This document shows, piece by piece, positions 35,048-43,992 of a stretch of DNA of 64,000 nt. The number at the start of each line of letters is the position of its first letter. Position 1 is the first letter of the stretch. Made by a program: the position numbers and the translations under genes. Under the pieces are notes generated by a model. The model was not told where the DNA came from and searched no databases. It saw only the letters and a list, made by a program, of their open reading frames with translations. This stretch comes from Peptacetobacter sp900539645 (GTDB lineage: Bacteria; Bacillota; Clostridia; Peptostreptococcales; Peptostreptococcaceae): contig NZ_JBLOUI010000007.1 in the NCBI RefSeq assembly GCF_047807365.1, positions 1-64,000 on the forward strand. Direction: 5' to 3'.

Positions 35048-35557
35048 ATTAGTAAGGAAGTCGCAATAAACGAACAGATAAAAGAAAAGGAAGTAAGAGT
35101 TATCTCTGCAAATGGAGAACAGCTTGGAGTTATGCCTACAAAAGAAGCTCAGGGATTAGCAAACAATAAGAATTTAGACTTAGTTCTAATATCACCAAAT
35201 GCTAAACCACCTGTTTGTAAAATAATGGATTATGGAAAATACAGATACGAACAGGCAAGAAAAGAAAAAGAAGCAAAGAAAAAACAGAAAACTGTTAATG
35301 TTAAAGAAGTAAGATTAAGACCAGGTATCGAACAGAACGACCTTAACACTAAAGCTAAACAGGCTATGAAATTCTTATCAAAAGGAGATAAGGTTAAAGT
35401 AGAACTTAGATTTAGAGGTAGAGAATTAGGTCACAAAGACCTTGGTAAAGAAGTAATGCTTAAATTTATAGAAGCAGTGAAAGAGTTTGGAGAACCAGCG
35501 AAAGCCCCTACATTTGAAGGGAACAACATGGTTGTAATAATAGATCCAAAAAAATAG
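35048..35557 (+). CDS. infC: Translation initiation factor IF-3 (ATT start)
   Basis: The first in-frame ATG (35132) would remove the start of the N-terminal domain. The frame is open back to an ATT at 35048 preceded by GGAGGTGG (35034-35041), giving about 169 residues beginning with SKEVAINEQIKEKEVRV, a normal IF-3 N-terminus. infC genes are known to start with ATT, which lets IF-3 regulate its own synthesis by discriminating against the codon. The N-domain, linker (about residues 70-85, rich in Lys) and C-domain are all present. Confidence 0.95.
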   Translation: MSKEVAINEQIKEKEVRVISANGEQLGVMPTKEAQGLANNKNLDLVLISPNAKPPVCKIMDYGKYRYEQARKEKEAKKKQKTVNVKEVRLRPGIEQNDLNTKAKQAMKFLSKGDKVKVELRFRGRELGHKDLGKEVMLKFIEAVKEFGEPAKAPTFEGNNMVVIIDPKK

Positions 35558-35585
35558 ATAAATATTCGAGAGGAGGAACTTTGTC

Positions 35586-35783
35586 ATGCCAAAAATGAAA
35601 ACTCATAGAGGTGCAGCAAAAAGATTAAAAAGAACAGGAAATGGAAAATTAAAAAGAGCTAAAGCTTACAAAAGCCATATATTAACTAAAAAATCTGCAA
35701 AAACTAAAATGAACTTAAGACAGTCAACTTTAGTTTCTGAAGGTGATGCTAGAAGAATAGCTCAGTTATTACCATACAAATAA
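35586..35783 (+). CDS. rpmI: 50S ribosomal protein L35
   Basis: A basic 65-residue protein beginning PKMKTHRGAAKRLKRTGNGK, the standard L35 start, with the LRQSTLVSEGDARRI C-terminal segment. Conserved order infC-rpmI-rplT supports it. AGAGGAGG precedes the ATG. Confidence 0.97.
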   Translation: MPKMKTHRGAAKRLKRTGNGKLKRAKAYKSHILTKKSAKTKMNLRQSTLVSEGDARRIAQLLPYK

Positions 35784-35850
35784 GAATCGTAATAAAAGAA
35801 ACGGAAAATATAAGAAGATTTTAAATAATAAATAATGGAGGATAAGAATA

Positions 35851-36207
35851 ATGGCAAGAGTAAAAAAAGGTATGAATGCCCGTAAAAAACATAAAAAAGT
35901 TTTAAAACTTGCAAAAGGATTCAGAGGATCTAGAAGCAAATTATATAGACCAGCTAATGCATTCGTTATGAAAGCATTAAGAAATGCATACATAGGTAGA
36001 AAATTAAAGAAAAGAGATTACAGAAAACTTTGGATACAGAGAATAAATGCAGCTGCTAGAATGAACGGAATATCTTACTCAAGATTAATGAACGGTTTAA
36101 AATTAGCAGGTGTTGAAGTTAACAGAAAAATGTTATCTGAAATGGCTATAGCTGATCCAGCTGGATTCGCTAAACTTGTAGAAGTTGCTAAAGCTAAATT
36201 AGCTTAA
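35851..36207 (+). CDS. rplT: 50S ribosomal protein L20
   Basis: A 118-residue L20: basic N-terminal helix ARVKKGMNARKKHKKVLKLA, then GFRGSRSKLYRPA and the globular C-terminal domain. L20 nucleates 50S assembly and represses its own operon through the leader upstream of infC. A terminator follows directly. Confidence 0.97.
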   Translation: MARVKKGMNARKKHKKVLKLAKGFRGSRSKLYRPANAFVMKALRNAYIGRKLKKRDYRKLWIQRINAAARMNGISYSRLMNGLKLAGVEVNRKMLSEMAIADPAGFAKLVEVAKAKLA

Positions 36208-36231
36208 TTAACATTATACTACCGTAAATAC

Positions 36232-36266
36232 AGACTGTTTTGCATAAGCAAGACGGTCTTTTTTTT
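36232..36266 (+). terminator. Terminator after rplT
   Basis: AGACTGTTTTGC pairs with GCAAGACGGTCT, followed by a long T run. Confidence 0.88.
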
Positions 36267-36312
36267 ATGTTTTTTTGTGCTTAAACTTAACAATTTATTG
36301 TATTCGATAAGG

Positions 36313-36341
36313 TTGTTTTTAATTGTAAATTAGAATATAAT
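36313..36341 (+). promoter_or_regulatory. Promoter of the potassium uptake operon
   Basis: TTGTTT (36313-36318) and TATAAT (36336-36341), 17 bp apart. The ~140-nt leader contains a small perfect hairpin, TGTGTC-AGCG-GACACA near 36411-36426, of unknown function. Confidence 0.6.
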
Positions 36342-36482
36342 ATATTAATGACATTTAAAATAATTAGTTAGAACTTCAAATGAAAATAAAAAATAAACAT
36401 AAAATAAAACTGTGTCAGCGGACACAAAAATAAAGTTATATTAAAATGTATAATTTTATGATGTTAGGAGGTATGAAGGAAA

Positions 36483-37859
36483 TTGAAAACGATGCTCAAA
36501 AGAGTGGCTTCTTATGGAAGTGGAATGCAGCCGACTCAGGTAATGGTAATCGGATTCGCAACGGTTATATTAGTAGGAGCTATAATATTAAATTTACCGA
36601 TATCTACGCAAGATGGAGAAAGTATAGGATTTTTAAATGCGCTATTTACGGCTACATCTGCGGTGTGTGTAACAGGGCTAGTAGTAGTAGATACGTCTAC
36701 TTATTGGAGCTTCTTTGGACAGCTAACGATAATAATGCTTATACAAATAGGTGGACTTGGATTCATGACGGTTACAACAATGTTTGCACTTATAACGGGG
36801 AAAAGAATAAATTTAAAAGAAAGACTTTTAATACAGGAAGCGTTAAATCAGAGGGATTTATCTGGTATAGTAAGACTTACTAGATATGTACTTATGATGA
36901 CATTTACTATAGAGGGGATAGGAGCACTTATACTATCTACTAAATTTATACCAATGTTTGGATTTGTAAAGGGTACGTGGTTTTCAATTTTCCATGCAAT
37001 TTCTGCATTCTGTAATGCAGGATTTGACCTTATGGGAGCCACAGCAGGTAAATTCACATCTATAGTGTGTTTTAACAATAGTTATTTAGTTATGCTTACA
37101 ATTTCGGCATTAATAATACTTGGTGGGATTGGATTCCCAGTTTTACTAAATATAATCAGAGAAAAAAGATATTCAAGATATAATTTACATACTAAAGTGG
37201 TTATTTTCACTACTATTTCGCTTATAATAGTGGGTACAATTACTATTTTAGCTATAGAGTTTGATAGACCAAGCACTATTGGAGATATGCCTCTACCTCA
37301 GAAAATTGTAAATGCATATTTCCAGTCTGTTACATCTAGAACAGCAGGATTTGCAAGTATAGATCTTACTAAGCTTAGAGAAAGTACACTATTTGCAATG
37401 ATAATTCTGATGTTTATAGGAGCTGCACCGGCGTCTACTGGTGGAGGTATCAAAGTTACAACACTTGCAACACTTTTATTATCTGTTAAGAGCCTTATCC
37501 TAGGAAAATCAGATATAGAAATATATGAAAGAAGAATAAGTTCATCAACAGTTAGAAAAGCTATGGTAATATTTGTAGTTGGGATAAGTTTTGTTGTAAT
37601 AGGAACATTTTTACTATCTGCAACACAGGAACACTTTACATTAACAGCTGCAGCATTTGAGGTTGCATCGGCATTTGCGACTGTTGGACTTAGTATAGGT
37701 GGAAGTCCTACACTGACACCTATAGGTAAACTACTTATAATAATGTATATGTTCGCAGGACGTGTTGGATCACTTACAATATTCATGGCATTTATGTCAG
37801 GTGGATCTAAAAAAGTTCAGCCAGTTAGATATCCTGAGGGAAGTTTAATCGTAGGATAA
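36483..37859 (+). CDS. ktrB: TrkH/KtrB-type potassium transporter membrane subunit
   Basis: A protein of about 458 residues with many membrane helices. The repeated selectivity-filter glycines are visible in TSAVCVTGLVV, ISAFCNAGFDLMG, SVTSRTAGFASIDL and SAFATVGLSIG, the four M1-P-M2 repeats of the SKT family. It imports K+ with Na+ or H+. The start is a TTG at 36483 (11 bases after AGGAGG) or the ATG at 36492; I use the longer form. The partner RCK-domain subunit is encoded 30 bp downstream. Confidence 0.92.
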   Translation: MKTMLKRVASYGSGMQPTQVMVIGFATVILVGAIILNLPISTQDGESIGFLNALFTATSAVCVTGLVVVDTSTYWSFFGQLTIIMLIQIGGLGFMTVTTMFALITGKRINLKERLLIQEALNQRDLSGIVRLTRYVLMMTFTIEGIGALILSTKFIPMFGFVKGTWFSIFHAISAFCNAGFDLMGATAGKFTSIVCFNNSYLVMLTISALIILGGIGFPVLLNIIREKRYSRYNLHTKVVIFTTISLIIVGTITILAIEFDRPSTIGDMPLPQKIVNAYFQSVTSRTAGFASIDLTKLRESTLFAMIILMFIGAAPASTGGGIKVTTLATLLLSVKSLILGKSDIEIYERRISSSTVRKAMVIFVVGISFVVIGTFLLSATQEHFTLTAAAFEVASAFATVGLSIGGSPTLTPIGKLLIIMYMFAGRVGSLTIFMAFMSGGSKKVQPVRYPEGSLIVG

Positions 37860-37889
37860 AATATTTAGTGTTATTAGGAGAATAGAAAA

Positions 37890-38567
37890 ATGAGTATGAA
37901 ACAGTATATAGTAATTGGATGCGGTAGATTTGGTGCATCAGTTGCATCAACAATGCATTTATTAGGCCATCAGGTAATGGCAATAGATAAAAATGAGGAT
38001 ATAATACAGAACCTTTCAGATAAGGTAACACATGCAGCTATAGTAGATGTTACAGATGAGCGGGCACTTAGATCTCTTGGTCTAAGTAATTTTGATGTTG
38101 CTATAATTGCTATTGGATCAGATATAAGAGCATCTATAATGGCTACACTTATAGCAAAGGAAATGGGTGTAGAGGAAATAATCTGTAAAGCTAAGGATGA
38201 ATTACAGGCTAAAGTTCTTTATAAAATAGGTGCTGATAGAGTTGTATTCCCAGAAAGAGATATGGGTGTTAGGGTTGCACACAATCTAGTATCAAACAAT
38301 ATATTAGACCATATAGAATTAGACCCAGAATACTCTATAGTTGAAATAGTTGTGCCTAAAAAATGGATGGGTAAATCTCTTATAGAGCTAGAACTTAGAA
38401 GTAGATACGAAATAACAGTACTTGCTATAAAGAGTGGGAAAGAAATAAACGTAACTCCATCTCCAGAAGAAAAACTAGAGGGTGGAAATATACTAGTAAT
38501 AATAGGTAAAAACTCAAGTATAAGAGATATAATAAACCAGAATATTGAAACCGTAGGGAGAAGATAG
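37890..38567 (+). CDS. ktrA: TrkA/KtrA-type potassium channel regulatory subunit
   Basis: A 225-residue cytosolic subunit: an RCK_N Rossmann domain beginning YIVIGCGRFGASVASTMHLLGH (residues about 6-27, nucleotide-binding GxGxFG) and an RCK_C domain (about 140-220). Single RCK_N-RCK_C length indicates KtrA rather than the double-length TrkA. It gates KtrB through ATP/ADP, and RCK_C domains of this type often bind cyclic di-AMP. Confidence 0.93.
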   Translation: MSMKQYIVIGCGRFGASVASTMHLLGHQVMAIDKNEDIIQNLSDKVTHAAIVDVTDERALRSLGLSNFDVAIIAIGSDIRASIMATLIAKEMGVEEIICKAKDELQAKVLYKIGADRVVFPERDMGVRVAHNLVSNNILDHIELDPEYSIVEIVVPKKWMGKSLIELELRSRYEITVLAIKSGKEINVTPSPEEKLEGGNILVIIGKNSSIRDIINQNIETVGRR

Positions 38568-38570
38568 TAT

Positions 38571-39365
38571 ATGGTAGAAATAACTAGTAAAGACAATGAA
38601 AAAATAAAAAGTACTAAGCTTCTTCTTAAATCAAAAAATAGAAATAAAGAGAGCAAATTTATAATAGAGGGATATAGAATTCTTACTTTAGCATTTGAGC
38701 AGAAGGATATTATAGATTACGTCTTTATAAACGAGGATTTTGAAAATAAAGAAGAACACAGAAAGTTTTTAAAAGAATTAGAAGATGCAAATATAAAAGT
38801 ATATAAGACAACTAACAAGAATTTTAAAGATATGGTAGATACTGAAAACACTCAGGGGATACTAGCTGTTGTTTCTTATGAAAAGAAAACTCTTGAAAAA
38901 AATCTAACTGACGATGATAAATACATCATAGTCCTAGATAGAATTCAGGATCCGGGAAATATGGGGACAATAATAAGAACAGCAGATGCAGCTGGAGCTG
39001 ATGCGATAATAACTTTAAAAGGATGTGTAGACATATACAATCCAAAGGTAATAAGATCTACAATGGGATCTATATTTAGCATGAACATAATTCCTGCAGA
39101 AAGAGATGAGATGTTATCTACATTAAAATCAAAAGGAATAAAAATAGTATCTAGTTGGCTTAATACAGAAAACTGGTATGATACTGTAGATTATGGGAAT
39201 AAAGTTGCGCTTGTAATAGGAAATGAGGCAAATGGTATAGATGATGTCATAGCTGAAAATTCTGATTTACTTGTAAAAATACCTATATACGGAAGTGCAG
39301 AATCTTTAAATGCTGCAATAAGTTCTGCAATTCTAATGTACGAAATCAAAAAATCACTTGTCTAA
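38571..39365 (+). CDS. TrmH/SpoU family RNA 2'-O-methyltransferase
   Basis: A 264-residue SPOUT methyltransferase. An N-terminal substrate-binding domain (1-100) is followed by the knotted catalytic domain with motif 1 LDRIQDPGNMGTIIRTADAAG, motif 2 LVIGNEANGIDD and motif 3 IPIYGSAESLNAAISSAI. This layout matches RlmB-like 23S rRNA 2'-O-ribose methyltransferases and also the avirulence-associated TsnR group; the exact target nucleotide cannot be fixed. It begins three bases after the ktrA stop, so it is co-transcribed. The pheS promoter begins inside its 3' end. Confidence 0.9.
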   Translation: MVEITSKDNEKIKSTKLLLKSKNRNKESKFIIEGYRILTLAFEQKDIIDYVFINEDFENKEEHRKFLKELEDANIKVYKTTNKNFKDMVDTENTQGILAVVSYEKKTLEKNLTDDDKYIIVLDRIQDPGNMGTIIRTADAAGADAIITLKGCVDIYNPKVIRSTMGSIFSMNIIPAERDEMLSTLKSKGIKIVSSWLNTENWYDTVDYGNKVALVIGNEANGIDDVIAENSDLLVKIPIYGSAESLNAAISSAILMYEIKKSLV

Positions 39366-39387
39366 AATGTTGACAATGTGTTATAAT
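39358..39387 (+). promoter_or_regulatory. Promoter of the pheST T-box operon
   Basis: TTGTCT (39358-39363), 18 bp, then an extended -10 TGTTATAAT (TATAAT at 39382-39387). It overlaps the end of the upstream methyltransferase gene. Confidence 0.6.
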
Positions 39388-39419
39388 TATGAGGAATTGT
39401 AAATACAATTACAAAAATT

Positions 39420-39684
39420 AAAAATAATTAATGTTGATAGAGAAAAGTACTGTGAACCATTTCAGTAAAGAGATAGATTGTCGTTGGCTGTGAGCAATCT
39501 TCTGAGATATCATAGGAAGTTCGCTCTGGAGTTTCTAAGCTGAAGTCTTACGATGTGTAGGTTTGGACGTATAAGATGCGTTAAATCTTTTGAGGTGGTC
39601 TAATTAAAGTTTATTAGGCTACTAGGGTGGTACCGCGGAATTATAGTCTTTCGTCCCTAGCTGGGATTGAAAGACTTTTTTTAT
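39420..39684 (+). promoter_or_regulatory. T-box leader (phenylalanine) of pheST
   Basis: The T-box core AGGGTGGTACCGCG is at 39624-39637, followed by the terminator AGTCTTTCGTCCC/GGGATTGAAAGACT with T run (39645-39682). The specifier is proposed as TTC (Phe) at 39520-39522, in a context GAAG-TTC-GCTCTGGAG that aligns with the thrS leader. This fits control of PheRS by uncharged tRNA-Phe. Confidence 0.92.
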
Positions 39685-39743
39685 GCAAATTATGAAAATA
39701 AGAAAACTAAGAAAAATTATTAAATGAAAGGGTGATATTAAAG

Positions 39744-40763
39744 ATGCAGGAAAAACTTCTTGAATTACAGAAAAATGCATTAGCTGAAATAGCAGAGGCA
39801 GACAGTATAGAAAAAGCTGAAAGTCTTAGAGTTAAATACCTTGGTAAAAAGGGAGAACTTACAATAATATTAAAAGGAATGGGAAAATTATCTGCTGAAG
39901 AAAGACCAGTAGTTGGTAAAGTAGGTAATGAAGTTAGAACAGCTATAGAAGAAGGAATAAACAACGCTAAAACTGAACTTAAAAAAGCAGAACAGGCTAA
40001 AAAACTAGCAGAAGAAGTAATAGACGTTACAATGCCTTCAAAAGAATTTAAAGTAGGTAAAAAACATCCTATAACTAAAATAATAGATGAAGTAACTGAT
40101 ATATTCATAGGAATGGGATTCTCTATAGCAGAAGGTCCAGAAGTTGAAACAGTTAGAAACAACTTCGATGCATTAAATGCTCCAAAAGACCATCCATCAA
40201 GAGATATGTCAGATACATTCTACATAAACGATGATTTATTATTAAGAACACAGACTTCTCCAGTTCAGATAAGAACTATGGAAAAAGAAGACTTACCAAT
40301 AAAAATAATAGCTCCTGGAAGATGCTTCAGATCTGACTCTCCAGATGCTACACATTCTCCAATGTTCCATCAGATAGAGCTTCTAGTTGTTGGAAAAGAC
40401 ATAACAATGACAGAATTCAAAGGAACTTTAAACACATTTGTTCAGAAATTATTCGGAAGTGAAACAAATACAAAATTCAGACCTCACAACTTCCCATTCA
40501 CTGAACCAAGTGCAGAAATAGACGTAACTTGCTTCAAATGTGGTGGTAAAGGTTGCCCAGTTTGTAAAGGAGAAGGTTGGATAGAAATATTAGGTGCAGG
40601 TATGGTACATCCTAACGTACTTAGAAACTGTGGAATAGATCCAGAAGTTTACAGTGGATTTGCAGCAGGTATGGGTGTTGAAAGACTTGCAATGCTTAAA
40701 TACGGTATAGATGACATAAGATTATTATTCGAAAATGATGTTAGATTCTTAGATCAGTTCTAA
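39744..40763 (+). CDS. pheS: Phenylalanyl-tRNA synthetase alpha subunit
   Basis: A 339-residue class II catalytic subunit: N-terminal coiled-coil (1-85), motif 2 in SPVQIRTMEKEDLPIKIIAPGRCFR and the GAGMVHPNVLRNCGID and FAAGMGVERLAM (motif 3) segments. A CxxC-type pair (CFKCGGKGCPVCKGEGW) forms a zinc-binding insertion seen in some clostridial PheS. The GTG at 39732 is in frame but AAAGGGTG spacing favours the ATG at 39744, giving the usual length. Confidence 0.96.
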   Translation: MQEKLLELQKNALAEIAEADSIEKAESLRVKYLGKKGELTIILKGMGKLSAEERPVVGKVGNEVRTAIEEGINNAKTELKKAEQAKKLAEEVIDVTMPSKEFKVGKKHPITKIIDEVTDIFIGMGFSIAEGPEVETVRNNFDALNAPKDHPSRDMSDTFYINDDLLLRTQTSPVQIRTMEKEDLPIKIIAPGRCFRSDSPDATHSPMFHQIELLVVGKDITMTEFKGTLNTFVQKLFGSETNTKFRPHNFPFTEPSAEIDVTCFKCGGKGCPVCKGEGWIEILGAGMVHPNVLRNCGIDPEVYSGFAAGMGVERLAMLKYGIDDIRLLFENDVRFLDQF

Positions 40764-40790
40764 TTTGATGAAATAGGGAGGAAAATATAA

Positions 40791-43184
40791 ATGTTAGTAT
40801 CAGTAAAATGGTTAAGAGATTACGTAGATATAGATATGGACGTAAAAGAATTTGCCGATATGATGACAATGACAGGGACTAAAATGGAAACTGTTGAATA
40901 CTTCGGTGAAGATATAGAAAATGTTGTAGTTGGGAAAATATTAGAGATAAACCCACATCCAAATGCAGATAAATTAATAGTAACAAAAGTTGACGCTGGA
41001 GAAAAAATTCTTCAGATAGTAACAGGAGCAAAAAATGTAAAAGTTGGAGATTATATACCTCTAGCAATACACGGAGCTAAACTTCCTGGTGGAATAAAAA
41101 TAAAAACAGGAAAATTAAGAGGCGAAGTATCAGAAGGTATGATGTGTTCTGCTGCTGAACTTGGAATAGATGAAAAATACGTTGAAGAATACAAAAAGAA
41201 CGGAATATTCCTTCTTGATTACGAAGATACTTATGAAACAGGTAAAGATGTTAAAGAAGTTCTTGGTATAAATGATGCAGTTATAGATTTCGAATTAACA
41301 TCAAATAGACCAGACTGCAGATGTGTAATAGGTATAGCTAGAGAAGCAGCTGTAACAGTTGGTAAAAAAGTTAAATACCCAGAAGTATCTGTTAAAGAAG
41401 AAGCTGACGAAGCAATAGATTTCGATGTACAGATAGAAAACCCAGAATTATGTAGAAGATATGCAGCTAGAATAGTTAAAGATGTTAAAATAGCTCCATC
41501 TCCATACTGGATGCAGAGAAGATTAATAGAAGCTGGTGTAAGACCTATAAATAATATAGTAGATATAACTAACTATGTAATGTTAGAGATGGGTCAGCCA
41601 ATGCACGCATTTGACTTAAGTGATATAGGAACTGGAAAAATAGTTGTTAGAAATGCTGAAGAAGGAGAAAAATTCGTTACTCTAGATGAACAGGAAAGAA
41701 CTCTTGATAAAGATATGTTAGTTATAACTAATGGAGAAAAATCTTTAGCTTTAGCTGGTGTAATGGGTGGATTAAACTCAGAAATAAAAGACACTACAAC
41801 TGAATTATTATTCGAAAGTGCAAACTTCCAGGCTGAAAACGTAAGAGCTACTTCTAAAAAATTAGGACTTAGAACAGAATCTTCTTCAAGATTCGAAAAA
41901 GGTATAGATCCAAACTTAGCAGAACTTGCTGTAAACAGAGCAGCTCAGTTAGTTGAAATGTTAGGAGCAGGTAAAGTATTAAAAGGTATAGAAGATAACT
42001 ATCCTTCAAAACCAGAACAGAAAATACTTACAGTAAATCCTAAGAGAATAACAGCTAGATTAGGAATAGACCTTCCAATAGCTCAGTTCATAGAAATATT
42101 AGAATCATTAGAATTCGACTGTGATTTAAAATCTGCTGAAGAATTAGAAATAAGAGTGCCTTCATTCAGATTAGATATGGAACAGGAAGCTGATGTTCTT
42201 GAAGAAATAGCAAGAATATACGGATTCGAAAATATACCAGCTAAACAGTTAGAAGGTAACTACACAGCAGGTATAAAAACTGAAAGACAGAAATTCAACG
42301 ATATACTAAAATCTACTGCTCTATCAACAGGATTATATGAAGTACTTAGCTACTCATTCGTAAGTCCATCAGGAGTAGATAAAATAAAATTACCTGCAGA
42401 TTCTCCAAAGAGAAACTTTGTAAAACTTTTAAATCCACTTGGAGAAGAAACTTCTGTAATGAGAACTACAATGATACCAAATATGCTTGATATAGTATAC
42501 ACTAATATGTCTAGAAAGAACGCAGAATTCGCAGGATTCGAATGTGGACATGTATTTGTACCAAGTGAAGAAGGACTTCCTTCAGAATTAAACCATATGT
42601 GTATGGCAATGTACGGAAAAGAAGTAGACTTCTTCGTATTAAAAGGTGCAGTTGAAAAAGTTCTTGAAAGAGCAGGAATGAAAGAATACGAAATAATACC
42701 AGAAAAAGAAAACACTACATTCCATCCAGGTAGATGTGCTAAAATAGTATGTAATGGAACATTAGTAGGTTACTTAGGAGAAGTACATCCTGATGTACTT
42801 GAAAACTATGGATTAACTCAGAGAGTATATGTTTGTGAAATAGACACAGATGTAGTATTTGAAAACTCAGACAGAACAATAATATTCAAATCTCTTCCAA
42901 AATATCCATCTACATCAAGAGATATAGCACTTACTGTAAAAGATGAAGTATATGTAAAAGATATAGAAGATATAATAAAAGCTAACGGAGAAGGATTAGT
43001 TGAAAGTTATAGATTATTCGACGTATACAGAGGATCTCAGATAGAAACTGGATATAAATCTGTAGCATACAGCATAACTTATAGAAGTGCTGAAAAAACA
43101 CTTACTGATGATGACATAGCACCAGTTCATGAAAACATATTAAAAGAATTAAGCGAAAAATTAGGTGCTGAATTAAGAGCTTAA
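40791..43184 (+). CDS. pheT: Phenylalanyl-tRNA synthetase beta subunit
   Basis: A 797-residue subunit with the full bacterial domain set: N-terminal tRNA-binding (EMAP-like) domain with NPHPNADKLIVTKVD (about 52-67), B3/B4 editing domain, B5 and the C-terminal anticodon-binding FDX-ACB domain (KYPSTSRDIALTV onward). It pairs with PheS in an alpha2-beta2 enzyme. 27 bp after pheS, AGGGAGG ribosome binding site. Confidence 0.97.
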   Translation: MLVSVKWLRDYVDIDMDVKEFADMMTMTGTKMETVEYFGEDIENVVVGKILEINPHPNADKLIVTKVDAGEKILQIVTGAKNVKVGDYIPLAIHGAKLPGGIKIKTGKLRGEVSEGMMCSAAELGIDEKYVEEYKKNGIFLLDYEDTYETGKDVKEVLGINDAVIDFELTSNRPDCRCVIGIAREAAVTVGKKVKYPEVSVKEEADEAIDFDVQIENPELCRRYAARIVKDVKIAPSPYWMQRRLIEAGVRPINNIVDITNYVMLEMGQPMHAFDLSDIGTGKIVVRNAEEGEKFVTLDEQERTLDKDMLVITNGEKSLALAGVMGGLNSEIKDTTTELLFESANFQAENVRATSKKLGLRTESSSRFEKGIDPNLAELAVNRAAQLVEMLGAGKVLKGIEDNYPSKPEQKILTVNPKRITARLGIDLPIAQFIEILESLEFDCDLKSAEELEIRVPSFRLDMEQEADVLEEIARIYGFENIPAKQLEGNYTAGIKTERQKFNDILKSTALSTGLYEVLSYSFVSPSGVDKIKLPADSPKRNFVKLLNPLGEETSVMRTTMIPNMLDIVYTNMSRKNAEFAGFECGHVFVPSEEGLPSELNHMCMAMYGKEVDFFVLKGAVEKVLERAGMKEYEIIPEKENTTFHPGRCAKIVCNGTLVGYLGEVHPDVLENYGLTQRVYVCEIDTDVVFENSDRTIIFKSLPKYPSTSRDIALTVKDEVYVKDIEDIIKANGEGLVESYRLFDVYRGSQIETGYKSVAYSITYRSAEKTLTDDDIAPVHENILKELSEKLGAELRA

Positions 43185-43214
43185 TGAAAAGTAATCATTA
43201 GGGGGTTGAAACCG

Positions 43215-43826
43215 ATGAATAAGGTAACTGTAAAAATACAGGGAGCTGAATATCAGATGACAGGAGATAAGCCTGTTGAAAAAATGAAACAGATAGCTGA
43301 CTATGTAGACAGTGAAATGAGTACAATAGCTGAGGCGAATTCAAGACTTAGTATATCAGCAGTATCAATACTTACAGCTCTAAACATAGCAGATCTTCTA
43401 TTTGAATGCTCTGAAGAAAACCAGGAAATAGCTAAAGAGCTTGAAGAATTACAGGAAAATGCAGAAAATGGTATAAACTCTGAAGCTGCAAAAGAATTAG
43501 AAGAAAAAATAGCATTAAAAGACCAGGAAATAGAAGAGTTAAAAAACGGGGTTGAATCTAAAAACTCAGAACTTGAAGAGCTACAGAAAAGAATGGCAGA
43601 ACTTATGGAAATAGTAGAAGAAAAGAAAAAAGAAATCTTAGAACTACAGAATCCAGAAGTATGCCAGGAAATTAATGTAGATGAAAGAATAAAAGAGCTA
43701 GAAGAAAAATTAGCTGAGGCTAATAAAAAGGTAGAAACTGCTGAACAGATAGCATCTGAATTCCAGAACAATGCCTACGAACTTCAGCTTGAAAACACTG
43801 AGCTTAAAAATAAATTAGACAAATAA
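43215..43826 (+). CDS. zapA: ZapA-like cell division protein with extended coiled coil
   Basis: A protein of about 203 residues. The N-terminal ~90 residues match ZapA (VTVKIQGAEYQMTG...MKQIADYVDSEMSTIAE), which stabilises FtsZ filaments. The rest is a long, glutamate-rich coiled coil (residues about 75-200), making it about twice the length of typical ZapA, a form seen in some clostridia. The TTG at 43206 abuts the GGGGG ribosome binding site, so the ATG at 43215 is used. Confidence 0.87.
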   Translation: MNKVTVKIQGAEYQMTGDKPVEKMKQIADYVDSEMSTIAEANSRLSISAVSILTALNIADLLFECSEENQEIAKELEELQENAENGINSEAAKELEEKIALKDQEIEELKNGVESKNSELEELQKRMAELMEIVEEKKKEILELQNPEVCQEINVDERIKELEEKLAEANKKVETAEQIASEFQNNAYELQLENTELKNKLDK

Positions 43827-43841
43827 CGCAAATGTATTGCA

Positions 43842-43888
43842 AAAAGAGTCGCTTGATACATATAATATATGGAGCGGCTCTTTTTTTT
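43842..43888 (+). terminator. Terminator after zapA
   Basis: AAAGAGTCGCT pairs with AGCGGCTCTTT (G-U tolerated), followed by a T run. Confidence 0.85.
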
Positions 43889-43992
43889 ATGCCGATTTTT
43901 AAGTGAAAATAATTGTTTTTAAAAAGAAATTATATTAGATAATTGTTGGAATGTTGAAATAAAATTATGATTTCAATAAGAAGGAGGAAATG

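Noticed and set aside
36446..36883. 145-codon ORF overlapping the start of ktrB
   Set aside because: Shifted-frame shadow of the potassium transporter gene; its product shows no family features while the other frame has clear SKT-family repeats.
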